A DNA stretch of 64,000 bases from Penium margaritaceum (Eukaryota > Streptophyta > Zygnematophyceae > Desmidiales > Peniaceae), in contig SZWC01000037.1 of assembly GCA_023375785.1 (NCBI GenBank), positions 360,350 through 424,349 on the forward strand, given 5' to 3'. The position numbers and the translations under genes are program-made. Below the pieces are notes generated by a model, which made no database searches, was not told the origin of the DNA, and worked only from the letters and a program-made list of their open reading frames with translations. Positions within the stretch are counted from its first letter, which is position 1. Every line of letters begins with the position of its first letter. Below are positions 33,201 to 43,582 of the stretch, piece after piece.

Positions 33201-33909
33201 GCTTAAGAGTCCTGACCCAACTGTTGTGGGGGAGCCAGTTGACGTGATCACGTACCTGCGAGTCATCGGGTCACTCATGTTCCTGGCGACGATGACGCGC
33301 CCAGACATCGCGTTCCCAGTCAACCTCCTGGCCCAATTTTCTCAGGAGACGCGTCACCTCCACTTCAAGGCCGCGATCCGCGTACTGCGCTATGTCATCT
33401 CGACACCTCGACGAGGTCTCATGTTCCGCCGCCAGCCGTCTGTTGTCGCGGTAGGCTACACTGACAGTGACTAGGGCGGCAGTCCACACGGTAAGAGTCG
33501 CACAGGCCGAATCTTTCTGATTGGCAGCACAGTTGTGTTCTGGCGTAGTGGCAAGCAAGGACGCATTGCACGCAGCACTACTGAGGCTGAGTACGTGGCC
33601 CTTGGCTTAGGCGCGTGTGAGAGTGTGTGATTGCGTTGTCTGTTGTCCGAGTTGTGTTAGTGTGTCGCATCCATCACGTTGCATTGTGATAATGAGAGTG
33701 CCATGGCCATCGTCGACAATGATGGTGTCCATCACACACGCACAAAGCACATCAATGTTGAGTATCACTATGTGCGTTCATTTTTTCATGACGGCATCAT
33801 TAGCATCGTTTGGGTTAAGACAGCACGGTAGCTTGCTGACTTCTTAACCAAGGCACTGAAGCGTGACTCGTTCAAGAAGGCTATGAGTTCGGTTGGCGTG
33901 CGTCCGTGA
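30251..33909 (+). pseudogene. P1 pol: protease, integrase, RT, RNase H (inactive)
   Basis: One frame with several stops and a genuine end at TGA 33907. The protease reads IIDFGATHHMT (about 30331), with Phe for Ser next to the catalytic Asp. The integrase begins LLHHHLCHVH; its core has HSDVMDPLP, HSNRGGDY (catalytic Asp now Asn, about 31148-31174) and SERWNRTM. The long integrase-RT linker holds collagen-like repeats (31760-32010). RT contains WVFRHKWKPDGSLDKYKA, HQMDVSNAFLHGSLEG and the active site YVND (32941-32952) where YVDD is expected. RNase H contains VGYTDSD, STTEAEYVAL and HTRTKHINVEYHYV. In-frame stops at 32401, 32662, 32815, 33472, 33628, 33658 and 33829 all correspond to Trp or Gln in sister copies. 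Confidence 0.85.
31760..32010 (+). repeat. Coding 36-bp minisatellite (collagen-like), P1
   Basis: About seven units encode GPSGPAAPVAST-like 12-residue repeats between integrase and RT. M3 has about 17 units at the same place. The unit length is a multiple of three, so copy number can change without shifting the frame. Confidence 0.85.
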
Positions 33910-34000
33910 GTGACTCTCTTTTTCCTTGCATGCGTCTCTACGTACCCTGGGGGAGTCTGGTTTTTTACTGTGTCTTTGCGCGTACATGTGCAGTACGCCT

Positions 34001-34016
34001 GTGAGTCATAGGAGAG
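34001..34016 (+). other. P1 polypurine tract (decayed)
   Basis: GTGAGTCATAGGAGAG precedes TGTTGG of the 3' LTR. Other elements in the window have GTCATGGGGGAG here, so three of the G run are changed or lost. Confidence 0.65.
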
Positions 34017-34215
34017 TGTTGGTTTTCGTGCATCACTCATTGTACTCTATTGTGTCTTGCCGGCTTGTTTACATCGGCGTGCAGATGACTAACGATGAGA
34101 CTCGACATTGCTAGAGTGTCGTTTGGTGGAGCCGACGCACGCTGAGGCCCACTCACAGTTAGCTGGAGCCTCCTCCCTCCGGCGAAGCGCTCAGCTCCAT
34201 CGGCAGGCCTCCTAG
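34017..34215 (+). repeat. P1 3' LTR, first piece
   Basis: Aligns with 27777-27970 of the 5' LTR and stops at CCTAG, the left target duplication of M2. The LTR continues at 42571. Confidence 0.85.
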
Positions 34216-35208
34216 TGAGAGACAGCTTCCTAGCACTGCTGTCGCTGGTATGGCAGTACAAGCCGGCCACCTAACTCACTAGCACACACAGGTGGAGGTG
34301 GGAACAGCAAGGGGTTGGCTAGGGACACAAGTACAAGTGTCAGAAGCTGCAAATATTGAATTGTGCAAAGAGAGATAACAACTGAGGCCCAGACAACCTA
34401 AATACCGTACTGATCTTGATATTCGTTTTCTTAAAATCCATTATTTAGGGAATCTTTATATTCGAGCACGGGTTTTGACAAAATAGTTATTTAGGTGGTA
34501 CCTTGGAATTCATTGAACGAGAAAACATCATCCTTAAAATCGACAACGACCGGTCTCGACCACCGCCGATGACCGGTTTTCGAGGTCGCATCAGTCTGAC
34601 ACGGCTTGCCTGATGCGGCAGGCCACGTCAAACTGACAGATCTGATGCAAAACATTGTTTCCGCATCGAGACCTGAAGAGATGACCGGAGGTGAGACCGT
34701 TTCGATTGTTTTTTCAGGTGATTTTTAGGCTTTCGAAGAAAAGTTTGCACCCAAGTCAGAAAAGTATTTATTTAGGTGGTACCTATTAAACTCAATGAAA
34801 AAACATCGTTGAACCAGAAACACAAAAAAAATGTTTTTAATCGAATATCAAGATCAGTAGGGTAGTGTCTCTGACATAGTGGGTGCACACACACGCGGTG
34901 CGCAAGGGCGCTAGTTTTTAGCAGGAAAAAACAATGGCAAAAACACAGTTTTGGCCATAACTCCTTGCAAACACGTCAGTTGGACGAGCCGTTTGAACCA
35001 GAATGGCCGCATCGACAAGATCTACGTCCTGATAGGCTGCACGCCTATGTGTTGTCCCACTGCACGAATCTACAAAATGTGAGTCTTTTGGGCGTCCATG
35101 GCCGCCGACCGCCAGTCTTCTGCCACCATCGTCAGTCTCAGGGATCTGCACGTGAATGGACATGAGCCGAGGGGTCACCGTAAGCTGTGTACGACACACA
35201 CAACAACA
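34216..35208 (-). repeat. M2 3' LTR (993 bp including MITE)
   Basis: Matches the 5' LTR 42035-42570 except for a 458-bp insertion (34405-34862) flanked by TA. It ends in CAACAACA on the plus strand, next to the purine tract. Without the insertion it is 535 bp, against 536 for the other LTR. Confidence 0.85.
34405..34862. mobile_element. 458-bp MITE with inverted ends and TA duplication
   Basis: The ends are inverted repeats: left CCGTACTGATCTTGATATTC, right CCCTACTGATCTTGATATTC on the other strand, one mismatch in about 21. TA flanks both sides (34403-34404, 34863-34864); the empty site is seen in the other M2 LTR at CCTGAATAGTGTC. It has no open frame. Two diverged direct repeats of TTATTTAGGTGGTACC lie inside (about 34486 and 34769). 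TA targets suggest a Tc1/mariner-type (Stowaway-like) non-autonomous element; the family is inferred only. Confidence 0.8.
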
Positions 35209-35220
35209 CTCCCCCATAAC
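35209..35220 (-). other. M2 polypurine tract
   Basis: The minus strand reads TTATGGGGGAG directly before the LTR start TGTTGTTG. Confidence 0.8.
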
Positions 35221-35331
35221 CGGAGGGCGAAACACGTCCATGCACATGCAGACACTAACGCCGTACAGAGCAAGAAACGCACAGCCACTACAGGCAGAAA
35301 GCACAATACACGCAAGGTGGCACATGAGGAA

Positions 35332-38300
35332 TCAACCTGCGAAAGGGATGGAGTAGAGTCCCACAGAACAAGTGGATGCATGAAACTTCGAACGACCCAG
35401 AGCCTTGGTCAGAAAATCCGCGCACTGCCTCTCAGTGCCAACGTGGATGACTCGGATCTCACCACGATCAACCAGATCTCACACAAAGTGGTGCTTGACA
35501 TTGATGTGCTTTGTGCGTGCATGGAACACACCTCAATTCTTGGCGATGGCCTCCGCGCTCATGTTCTCACACTGGAGAGCCACAGGGGGAATGGACTGAC
35601 GTGGTTCACGCAACTGACGGACGAGCCAGACCCACTCCGCTGCACCGGCGCCTAGAGCTACATACTCTGCCTCAGCAGTGCTGCGTGCAATGCAACCCTG
35701 CTTCCCACTTTGCCAAGACACTGCAGTGCCTCCAATGAGAAAGATGTAGCCGGTGTGGCCCTTGCCATCTAGAATCCATGCCCAGTCATTGTCTGTGTCT
35801 GTGTACCATCATGTACAACGGACACCTGCTAGCGAAAGCAAAGGCCGAGGGGTGCGGTGGACAAGATGTATAGCACACACCGGACTGCGGCCTCCAGTGT
35901 TCGCTAGCGTGGAGCCTGCGAGAACTGGGCAAGCAAGTTGACAGTGAAGGCAATGTCGGGGCGTGTCGTGGTGGCCAAGTACATGAGCGAGCCGATGACT
36001 CGCAGGACAGGGTCACATCGACTGGCTCCCCCAGGTCAGCAGCGTCATCTACCTTCAGGACGGCCTTCCCCTCAAGGTTCATGGGCGTGGAGGCTCTACG
36101 GATGGGAGCAAGGAGATCGGCAAAGCGCTCCCCCACAATCTCTGCGTAGCGTCCCTGATGGACACAGAGTGTGCGGTGGACACGGTCGCACACGATCTCC
36201 ATCCCCAAGAAGACAGAGGCCTCACCAAGATCTTTCATTTTGTTGGCCGAGGAGAGAACGGTATTGGCAGCGTTCATTGCTCCCAGGTCGGGTGAGGTGA
36301 TCAGAAGATTTTCCATGTAGACGAGGATGGCAGCAAGCGGTGCTCGGAACTGTGAGAGGAACATGGATGGGTCAGCATCACTCTGAACGTACCCAGCACG
36401 TCTCAGCGTGCTGGTGATCTCTTGATTCCAGCGGCGAGGTGACTGTTTCAAGCCGTACAAGGCTTTCCACAGCCGGAACACGCGACCGGTATCATCCTCA
36501 AAGCCAGGTGCCTGGACTATGCAGATCTCCTCCTCAATGTCTCCATTCAAGAACGCGTTGTTGACATCCATCTGATGGAGTTCCCACTCGTGCTCTGCCA
36601 CCTGGCTCAGCAGCGTGAGCGTGGTCATTATCCGGCCAATAGGGGCAAAGGTCTCGGTGTAGTCCATGCCAGGGACCTGAGAGAAGCCTTTTGCTGTCAG
36701 GCACACTTTGTAGCGCTCTACAGTGCCGTCTGGCTTGAGCTTCTTGTGTAGAACCCACTTGGCCATGATGGCCTTATAGTTCTTTGGCAAGTCAACCAGC
36801 TCAAAGACGCCGTGCTCTCGGATGGCATCAAGCTCAGCCTGGCAAGCAGTGCGCCACTCCTCAGCGTCGGGGGTCGACAAGGCCTTAGGCAGACTGGTCG
36901 GATCGGGAGACATCGCTGGTGCACTTCGTGTAGCCAGGGCATACGCCGCAGATGGAGGGTTGACCGTCACCATGGACTCAGCGACATCACGAGGAAGACC
37001 GCGCTCATGAGCAAGGAGTGCCATACCAGTGGCACAGCCAATATGAACCTCAGCGAGGCCGCGAGCACTCAGGCCGAGGGCCTTCGTACCCGGATCACCG
37101 CTGACGACTGTGCGCGTGGGGCGAGGGCGGAGATGTCCGCCGGGTGCCCATGTGTAGGGGTCCGACGGGATAGGAGCGGTGGGCTCTACCAACTCACATG
37201 CCGGTATGGACTGCACGGTAGGTGCACCACTCGAGGCAGGCGTGGCCTCAACAGCCAGAGACGGGTCCACGGCGGGCGCAGGCACGTCTGCAGCCGGAGG
37301 CAGGGATGGCTCAGAGCCAAACGCTGATGCACGATCAGGCTGAGCCTCAAATGCGGAAGTAGACTTGGATGCAGACTCGGATACGGGCGAGGGCGGAGAG
37401 TCAGGGGCAGAGGAGCGAGCCACAGATGGGGCAGGGCTAGGGGTGCCAGTGGGCACAGCCTCTGGGAACAGCCCCTTGGGTGTCGACGACGGAGTGACCG
37501 TACTGGCCGAGGGTACTGTGCCAACCACGCCAGGAGCCTCCCCCACATTACAGGGTCTGGCAAACCCAGGGGCATGAGCAACGCGCAGAGCGTGGATGCG
37601 GGCAAGGTCGCGGAAGGCGAGATGCTCAAAGAAGAGACCGTCACAGGACTCCACAATGCGGCATAGCTCAGGGTCCCAGAACCGCCAGGCCTTCGACCGC
37701 GGGGCGACGCCAACGAAGGCGCAGATACGGCCCCGCGGAGAGAGCTTGCTCACTTGGTGCTATGGTGTGAACCAGACGTAGGCAAGGGAGCCCCAGACAC
37801 GGGCCAGCCGCAGATCCGTGCGACGCCCGTACCACAGCTCATATGGCGTGCGGTGACTTGGGAGGGGGAGGCGGAGAATGTGGTTCCATACCCACGTCAT
37901 GTACGCCATGCCCGCAAATGCAAAGGCCTCAGGCATGGCGCTGTCGGCGCGCATGGCGCGGACCGCATCCTCCATGGTGCGGTTCCAGTGTTCTGAGACA
38001 CCGTTCTGCTGGGGGGTGGCCGGAGTGGAGAGGTTGTGGAAGACACCAAGGTCGGTGAAGGAGCGGGCCATGTCACCGAGGTACTCGCCGCCGCGGTCCG
38101 AGCAAAAGGTCTGAAGGCGGTGGGGAGACTAGCGCTCGGCCATGACCAGCCAAATACGGACTGTAATGGCGGCATCGCTCTTCTGACGTAGACTCTAGAC
38201 CCAGCGCATGCGCGTGAAGTTATCAGACAACTTCAGGACATAGCGACCGTGGTCCTCCTGAAACTTGATATTGAGCGGACCCATGAGGTCGGAGTGGACA

Positions 38301-39273
38301 AGCTCCAACGGCCAACGAGCCTTGGAGACAGACGTAGGCTAGATGGACCGGTGCATTTTGCCTTTAGCACAGTCCAGGCAGTCGGTCGTGGGCGGCGCCT
38401 CGAAGGACGCTGCATCAAGACCGAGAGCAGGCTGAGTGTGGATCAGCCTATTGACAGCTCCTAGGTGCACATGACAGAGGCGTCGATGTAGGAGTCGGTG
38501 GTGCTCGGGGGACAGAGCACCAGGTACAAAGACATGAGCAGTGGGAGACGGAGGCAAGGGGGGGACACTCAAAGAGGACCCAGAGATGTGATATAGATCA
38601 TTGACGACCGTCCCACTGAGGACGGTCTCCTCGGTGTTGCGCACAAAGATGCGAGCATCAGCAGTTGTGTGCGTGACACCCAGGCCCATCTTGGTGCAAG
38701 CACGAACAGAAAGCAAAATGAGTTCCAGATCAGGGACAAAGAGAACGTCAGAGATGTATACGGGACCAGCGGGCCCGGTGAACTCCACAACCCCAACACC
38801 CTGGACAGGGACCTCATGGCCAGCTACAGTGCGAACAGAACGAACAGTGCCAACAGGATGCAAGACGACGAACTCGTCACGGCGACACGTCATGTGATGG
38901 GTAGCACCAGAGTCAACGACCCAGGTGGCATCATTGACACGCGTACAAGGGGCAACGTGGCACTCGGCGAAGGAACAAGGCGCGGCAGCAGGACGCTCAG
39001 TGGGGGACATGACAAGGCGACCAGCGGAGCGTTCATGAGCAGCATGCACCCAGGACATGTCATCAGGTCCGTCACGCGCACACGGCTGGGCATGGGGACC
39101 ACCACAAACATCATCACGTAACGACACAGACAGTCCACAGGCAATAGGAACCCTCGACTCAGTCAACTCACTCGCACCTCCCTGAGATGAGCATAGGGCG
39201 AGAAGTTGGTGTAGCTCGGCGATCGTCATGTCGCGTTCGGCAAACGCCTGGTCGCGAGGATCCGCGGAGGAAC
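35332..39273 (-). pseudogene. M2 pol: protease, integrase, RT, RNase H (broken)
   Basis: The protease is intact in motif: WVVDSGATHHMT (38889-38920). The integrase has HLGAVNRLIH...CLDCAKGKMH, HSDLMGPL, CSDRGGEYLG and QQNGVSEHWNRTM, so all three acidic residues remain, with a few stops between. The linker to RT is Ser/Pro-rich without repeats. RT contains WVLHKKLKPDGTVERYK, HQMDVNNAFLNGDIEEE and YMEN at 36309-36320 in place of YVDD, so both catalytic Asp residues are lost. A frameshift near 36020 breaks the frame before RNase H, whose parts GCIARSTAEAEYVAL and DFLTKALGRSKF read in another frame to TGA 35332. A shift near 39250 separates gag from pol. Confidence 0.8.
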
Positions 39274-41004
39274 CTACTGTAGCGACGGAATCCTCTGGGA
39301 CGGCTGTGGTAGTGGTGGTCGAGCGGGTGGTCGCACTGACGTCTGGCGCATGCGCGCCTCATGCGCCTGCTGCAGTCCACGGGTGACCTTGGCCCAGTCC
39401 AATGGGCGGACTTTCAGGAGAGTGCAATCGGGATAGTGATGGTCACCCCAGCAGTTGAAGCACACAAGCCGGCGGCCCGTCATGTTGCCGGAGCCGCTAC
39501 TGTCACCGTTGTTGCTGTTGCCACCGCCGTTGCCGCCGCTCCCGTTGCTGCTGCTGTGGCTGACACTGCTGGTGTTGGTGCCGCTGCTGGTCTCGCCACT
39601 GGAACCACCACCTGACGACTTGCGACCCTTCTTCCCCTGAGTTGGAGCTGTTGTTGCTATAGACGGCGGGGAGGGAGATGCGGTGGCAATGGCAGCTGAA
39701 ACGGTGCTGCGGCAAGCGCGGTTCGTGGCATCCATGCCAACGACCTCCAGGAAGTGGAAGTTGGCCCAGTGCAGCAGGGTCCCGTCGCTTGCCATGTCGA
39801 GAAGTAGAGTCTGGTCAAAGTTGCTGAAGACGCTCGCGTAGTCAGGGTGGATGCCGTAGAAGATGATCTGGAGGGCGGAGTATTGCGCAGGGGCATCGTC
39901 TTCGAGCTCCTCGTACAGCTAGATCGCTCTGCGCTAGTAGTCAGTTGTAGACTCCTGAGTTATCTGGCTCAGGGAGTTGAATTCCGCGAAGCAATGGGAC
40001 GTCAGAGCCAAGGTGGCGCCCTAAAACAGAGTGACAGCCAGTGCCCACGCAGCGCATGGGTCAGGTCCCAAGCCGGTCACCGAATCGCCAAGGAACCGAC
40101 TGAAGTCCTTGGTGAAGTTCGGGGCGGCCTTCATCAGGCCGGAAGCGGCGCGGACCGCCATCTATGTCTAGGCGGGGTCAGACACCTGGTATGGAGTGAG
40201 ATAGTAGGCGAGGACTCCCTCGCTCATGGCCCACATGCGGAAGCGTGGTTCCCAGGACTTGAAGTCGTTCCCAGTCCGGAAGACGGGAGGGTCCGACTCA
40301 AACCACTTGGGTGGCTTGACCGTCGGCAGAGCGACAGCTAAAGCCACGACGGGGTCGGGCATAAAGGAAGTAGGACCCTTACCTAGGCGGGCCCACAGAG
40401 CCATCTCCTCAAAGCTCAGAGGGCGGCGAGATATGCTCGGGCCAATGGCGGCGCTGGAGCTCGTGCCCTGGAGGGCGGCATTGGCCTCACACACCCGGCG
40501 GCATGCCTCCAGGCGGATGAGGCACACTCGAAGTATCTCTTCCTCGCCCTCCTCACCACAGTCGGAGAGGTCTTCCGCGACCTTATCAGCATTACCGCCG
40601 TGGGAGAGGTGGTCCTCGCTCGTGTTAGCGAACGGAAATTGCTGCTATTGCAACTGGGACTCTTGCTACTGAGGCAGTAAGCCCCTAATCACATCCTGCA
40701 GCTCAACGACCTGCTTCGTCAAAGCATTGCGGCTCTCGGCCTGCTGGTCAGCCGGCGCGCTCACCTGGCGCGCTAATGACGTCGGGCTCGGCGGGCGTTG
40801 TTGTTGTAGCTGTTGCGGGTGCTGCTGTTGCCGCTACAGCTGCTATTGCTGTTGCTTCTACTGCTATTGCTGCTGCTGATGATGATGCTCCTGCTGCTAC
40901 AGCAGCCGTTATGGTGATGATGGCGGGGCCCGACGTTGGCCGCTAACGGAACTACCATCAGCAGCTGCGTCGGTGGCGGCGCTGGCGGGGGTTTGCTTCG
41001 GCAT
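39274..41004 (-). pseudogene. M2 gag with an odd zinc knuckle
   Basis: Proposed start ATG 41004 (MPKQTPASAATDAA). A Gln-rich stretch with several TAG stops follows, then ALTKQVVELQDVIRGLL (coiled coil), PPKWFESDPPVFRTG...SWEPRFRMW and AYYLTPYQ, which match the Gags of P1, M3 and M4. EFNSLSQITQEST and a Ser/Gly/Asn-rich part come next. The knuckle CFNCWGDHHYPDC is CX2CX3HX4C, one residue shorter than the standard CX2CX4HX4C. Stops occur near 40170, 40020 and 39920. The same frame is open upstream of the start through the leader minisatellite (to 41370). Confidence 0.7.
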
Positions 41005-41044
41005 GACGACCGATTGCTTCCACCACTTTCTTTTGTCACAAAAC

Positions 41045-41580
41045 GATCCTGCGGAACACCGCCACGGTACGCTGCCGCATAACACTGCCGCAGAACACCA
41101 CCGCAGAGCGGTACCACGGAACACCGCCGCGGAACAATTTCGCCGTAGAACACTTCCGCAAAGAACCACCGCGGAATACCGCCGTGGAGCGCTACCGCAG
41201 AACACCTTCGCGGAACGGTTGTTGGGGCAACTCCGCGGTGGTTGCGGAACGTTCTGACCGCGGATCAGCCGCGGAACGCTCCCGCGGAACGCCGCCACGG
41301 AACGCCGCCGCGGAACACTGCCGCGGAATACCTCCGCAGAGCGGTGTCGCGGAACACCGCCACGGAACAAATCCGCCGCGGAACACTTCCGCGGAGCACT
41401 TCCACGGAATACCGCCGCGGAACGCCGCCATAGAACACCGTCGCGGAACGGCTACCGGGGCTGCTCCGCAGTGGTTGTGGAACGTTCTGGCCGCGAATCA
41501 GTCGCGGAACTGCTCCAGACGTGCAACCGCGGAACTCGGTGGATCACCGCCGGCGTGTTCCGGAACCTCTAGCGGAGCTT
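41045..41580. repeat. 13-bp minisatellite in the M2 leader
   Basis: Units of the GCCGCGGAACACC type repeat with substitutions. A larger copy is superimposed: the stretch from 41211 recurs from 41444 (offset 233). On the minus strand three 13-bp units make a 13-residue repeat (VFRGSVPRRCSAA type), open and in frame with gag. All six frames are fairly open because of composition, so translation is not proven. Confidence 0.8.
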
Positions 41581-41607
41581 CCGCGGTGGAATGTCGCGGA
41601 TCCGCAG

Positions 41608-41675
41608 AATCACGTCCGGAGCAGAATCACGTCCGGAGCAGACTCACGTCCGGAGCGGAATCACGTCCGGAGCAG
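41608..41675. repeat. 17-bp tandem repeat, four copies
   Basis: AATCACGTCCGGAGCAG repeats four times at exactly 17-bp spacing (41608, 41625, 41642, 41659) with one or two changes, next to the 13-bp minisatellite in the M2 leader. Confidence 0.9.
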
Positions 41676-42022
41676 ACGCGGCACTCATCGCTAGGAGGTG
41701 CACTCTCGGAACGTTGCGTGTCACCGCGGCACATGTCGGCGAGTTCCGTTGCGGCCGCACAGTTGCCGCGTCTGCTGCAGAGACCTCGCCGCCGCGGAAC
41801 ACCGCGGATGTTGTGCGGAGAAACTTTCGCTGTCGCAGAATGGCCGTGGAACGTGCGCGAAGTTCTTATGAAGACGGTGGAAATGGTGGTGGGTCCTCCA
41901 AGGACCTTCCACCGAGGCAGTGGGTACTGCTGTTGCTGTGACTCCAGGCAACTGCTGTGGTTGCTCACTGCTATTGCGGTTGCTGCACCTCTGCTACACA
42001 GCTGTCCGAGTACTGGCTTGCT

Positions 42023-42034
42023 ACTCTGATACCA
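42023..42034 (-). other. M2 primer-binding site
   Basis: The minus strand reads TGGTATCAGAGT directly after the LTR end CTCTCA. Confidence 0.85.
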
Positions 42035-42570
42035 TGAGAGACAGCTTCCTAGCACTGCTTTCGCTGGCGTGGCAGTACAAGCCGGCCAGCTAATTCACTA
42101 GAACACATAGGTGGAGGTGAGAACAGCAACGGGTTGGCTAGGGACACAAGTACAACTCTCAGAAGCTGCAAATATTGAATTGTGCAGAGAGAGATAACAA
42201 CTGAGGCCCAGACAACCTGAATAGTGTCTCTGACCTAGTGGGTGCACACACACGCGGTGCGCAAGGGTGTTATTTTTCTAGCAGGACAAAACAGTGGCAA
42301 AACCACAGTTTTGGCCATAACTCCCTGCAGACACGTCAGAACGACGAGCCGTTTGAACCACAACGGCTACATCGACAAGGTCTACGTCCCCATAGGCTGT
42401 ATGCCTATGTGCTATCCCACAGCACGAATCTAAATAATGCGAGAGTCTTCAGGGCATCCGTCGCCGCCGGCCGCCGGTCTTCTGCCACCGTCGTCAGTCT
42501 CAGGAAACTGCAAGTGAATGGACATGAGCCGAGGGGTCATCGTAAGCAGTGTACGACACACACAACAACA
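42035..42570 (-). repeat. M2 5' LTR (536 bp)
   Basis: TGAGAGACAGC...CAACAACA on the plus strand. It contains the core GAGTTATGGCCAAAAC on the minus strand, also seen in the Y and E6 LTRs. Confidence 0.85.
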
Positions 42571-42734
42571 CCTGGGCGGTCGGGCCGCCGACAGTCACTG
42601 CCACTACATATGCAGTCTACATGCACCCAACGCTGTTTGTGGTTGTGCCATTGCGTCTGCAACATCATGTTGTGCCTAGGGTCCATGTGTCTTGCTGTGT
42701 GGCACTGTTTGGCATCATTGACTGTCGGAGGCAC
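42571..42734 (+). repeat. P1 3' LTR, second piece
   Basis: Starts with the right target duplication of M2 (CCTGG), then GCGGTCGGGCCGCC, which aligns with 27970 onward of the P1 5' LTR. It ends at GGCAC, the left target duplication of the solo LTR. Confidence 0.8.
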
Positions 42735-43570
42735 AGCTAGAATACCTATGCAGCAGGTTAGGGCAGCATCGTTGTTGATGCAGCGTGCGGGCTTCCACGC
42801 TTGTTGCTTAAGTCAGCTGCCCCCTCAGTCTGCTGCTCTAGAGTCTAAGTCTGGAAGCTCTGGGTTTGTTACTCAGAAACGTGCGCGCGAGAGTTAGTGC
42901 CAGAAAGCAGCTAAAAACTGAGAGTAGCTGGTTAGGAATGAAGAATAAACAACAATGGGAGACCCCTCCAAGTTCTAGCCCCCCCCCAGCTCTGTAGAGC
43001 TTGTTACTCAACTAACCAGCCAATCAGGAAATAGACCTATTTTCTGGCAGGCAGGGTTTTCTCCGTGAGCCCTACCAGACAGCCGACAGCCCAAAACCCG
43101 GGCGTCGTCCGTTTTGCCTGAAAACTAGACCATACCATAATACCGACGCTGCGAACGCAGTCTTGCGGTCAGAAACAGCTAGAAAAATAGTAGCAAGGAG
43201 TTATGGCTACCCGAACCCAAGCAGTTCCTACGATGGTCCATGATGCCGAACAAGGCCATGCAACATGCAACAAGGACCCCAGGCTAAGCATGACCATGTA
43301 GACGCGATGGGACGCGCTGGACGCATGCAGACAGCAACTGCGGTGACAGTGACCGCCGACAGCATGATCGCCGAGGAGGCCTGCCGATGGAGCTAAGCAC
43401 GTCGCCGGAGAGAGGAGGCTCCAGCAAATTGCGAGTAGACCTCAGCGTGTGTCGGCTCCACCGGACGACACTCCATCAGCGTCGAGTCTCTCCGTCAGTC
43501 ATCTTTACGCCGATGTACACAAGCCAGGAGGACACAACAGACCACAATGAGAGATGCGCAAAAATCAACA
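42735..43570 (-). repeat. Solo LTR of the P1/M3 family (836 bp)
   Basis: A complete LTR of the P1/M3 family in minus orientation, flanked by GGCAC (42730-42734) and AGCAC (43571-43575). No internal region is present, so it is probably the product of LTR-LTR recombination. It sits inside an LTR of its own family in the opposite orientation. Confidence 0.8.
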
Positions 43571-43582
43571 AGCACTACCTGG
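43571..43582 (+). repeat. P1 3' LTR, third piece (12 bp)
   Basis: AGCACTACCTGG matches GGCACTACCTGG of the P1 5' LTR (near 28130) and carries the right duplication of the solo LTR and the left duplication (CCTGG) of M3. Confidence 0.75.

Larger units (their letters stand above)
34216..42570 (-). mobile_element. M2: Copia element nested in the P1 LTR
   Basis: Minus-strand element of 8355 bp with LTRs at 34216-35208 (holding a MITE) and 42035-42570, primer-binding site, minisatellite leader, gag, pol and purine tract. The flanks are CCTAG and CCTGG, a 5-bp target duplication with one later change. Its LTRs (TGAGAGACAGCTTCC ends) differ from those of P1/M3 and of M4. Confidence 0.85.

Noticed and set aside
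41608-41675. Regular short repeats resembling a CRISPR array
   Set aside because: Head-to-tail 17-bp units without spacers, in a eukaryotic retrotransposon leader.
41184-42029. 281-residue plus-strand open frame in the M2 leader
   Set aside because: Made of the 13-bp minisatellite, open in many frames; antisense to the element.
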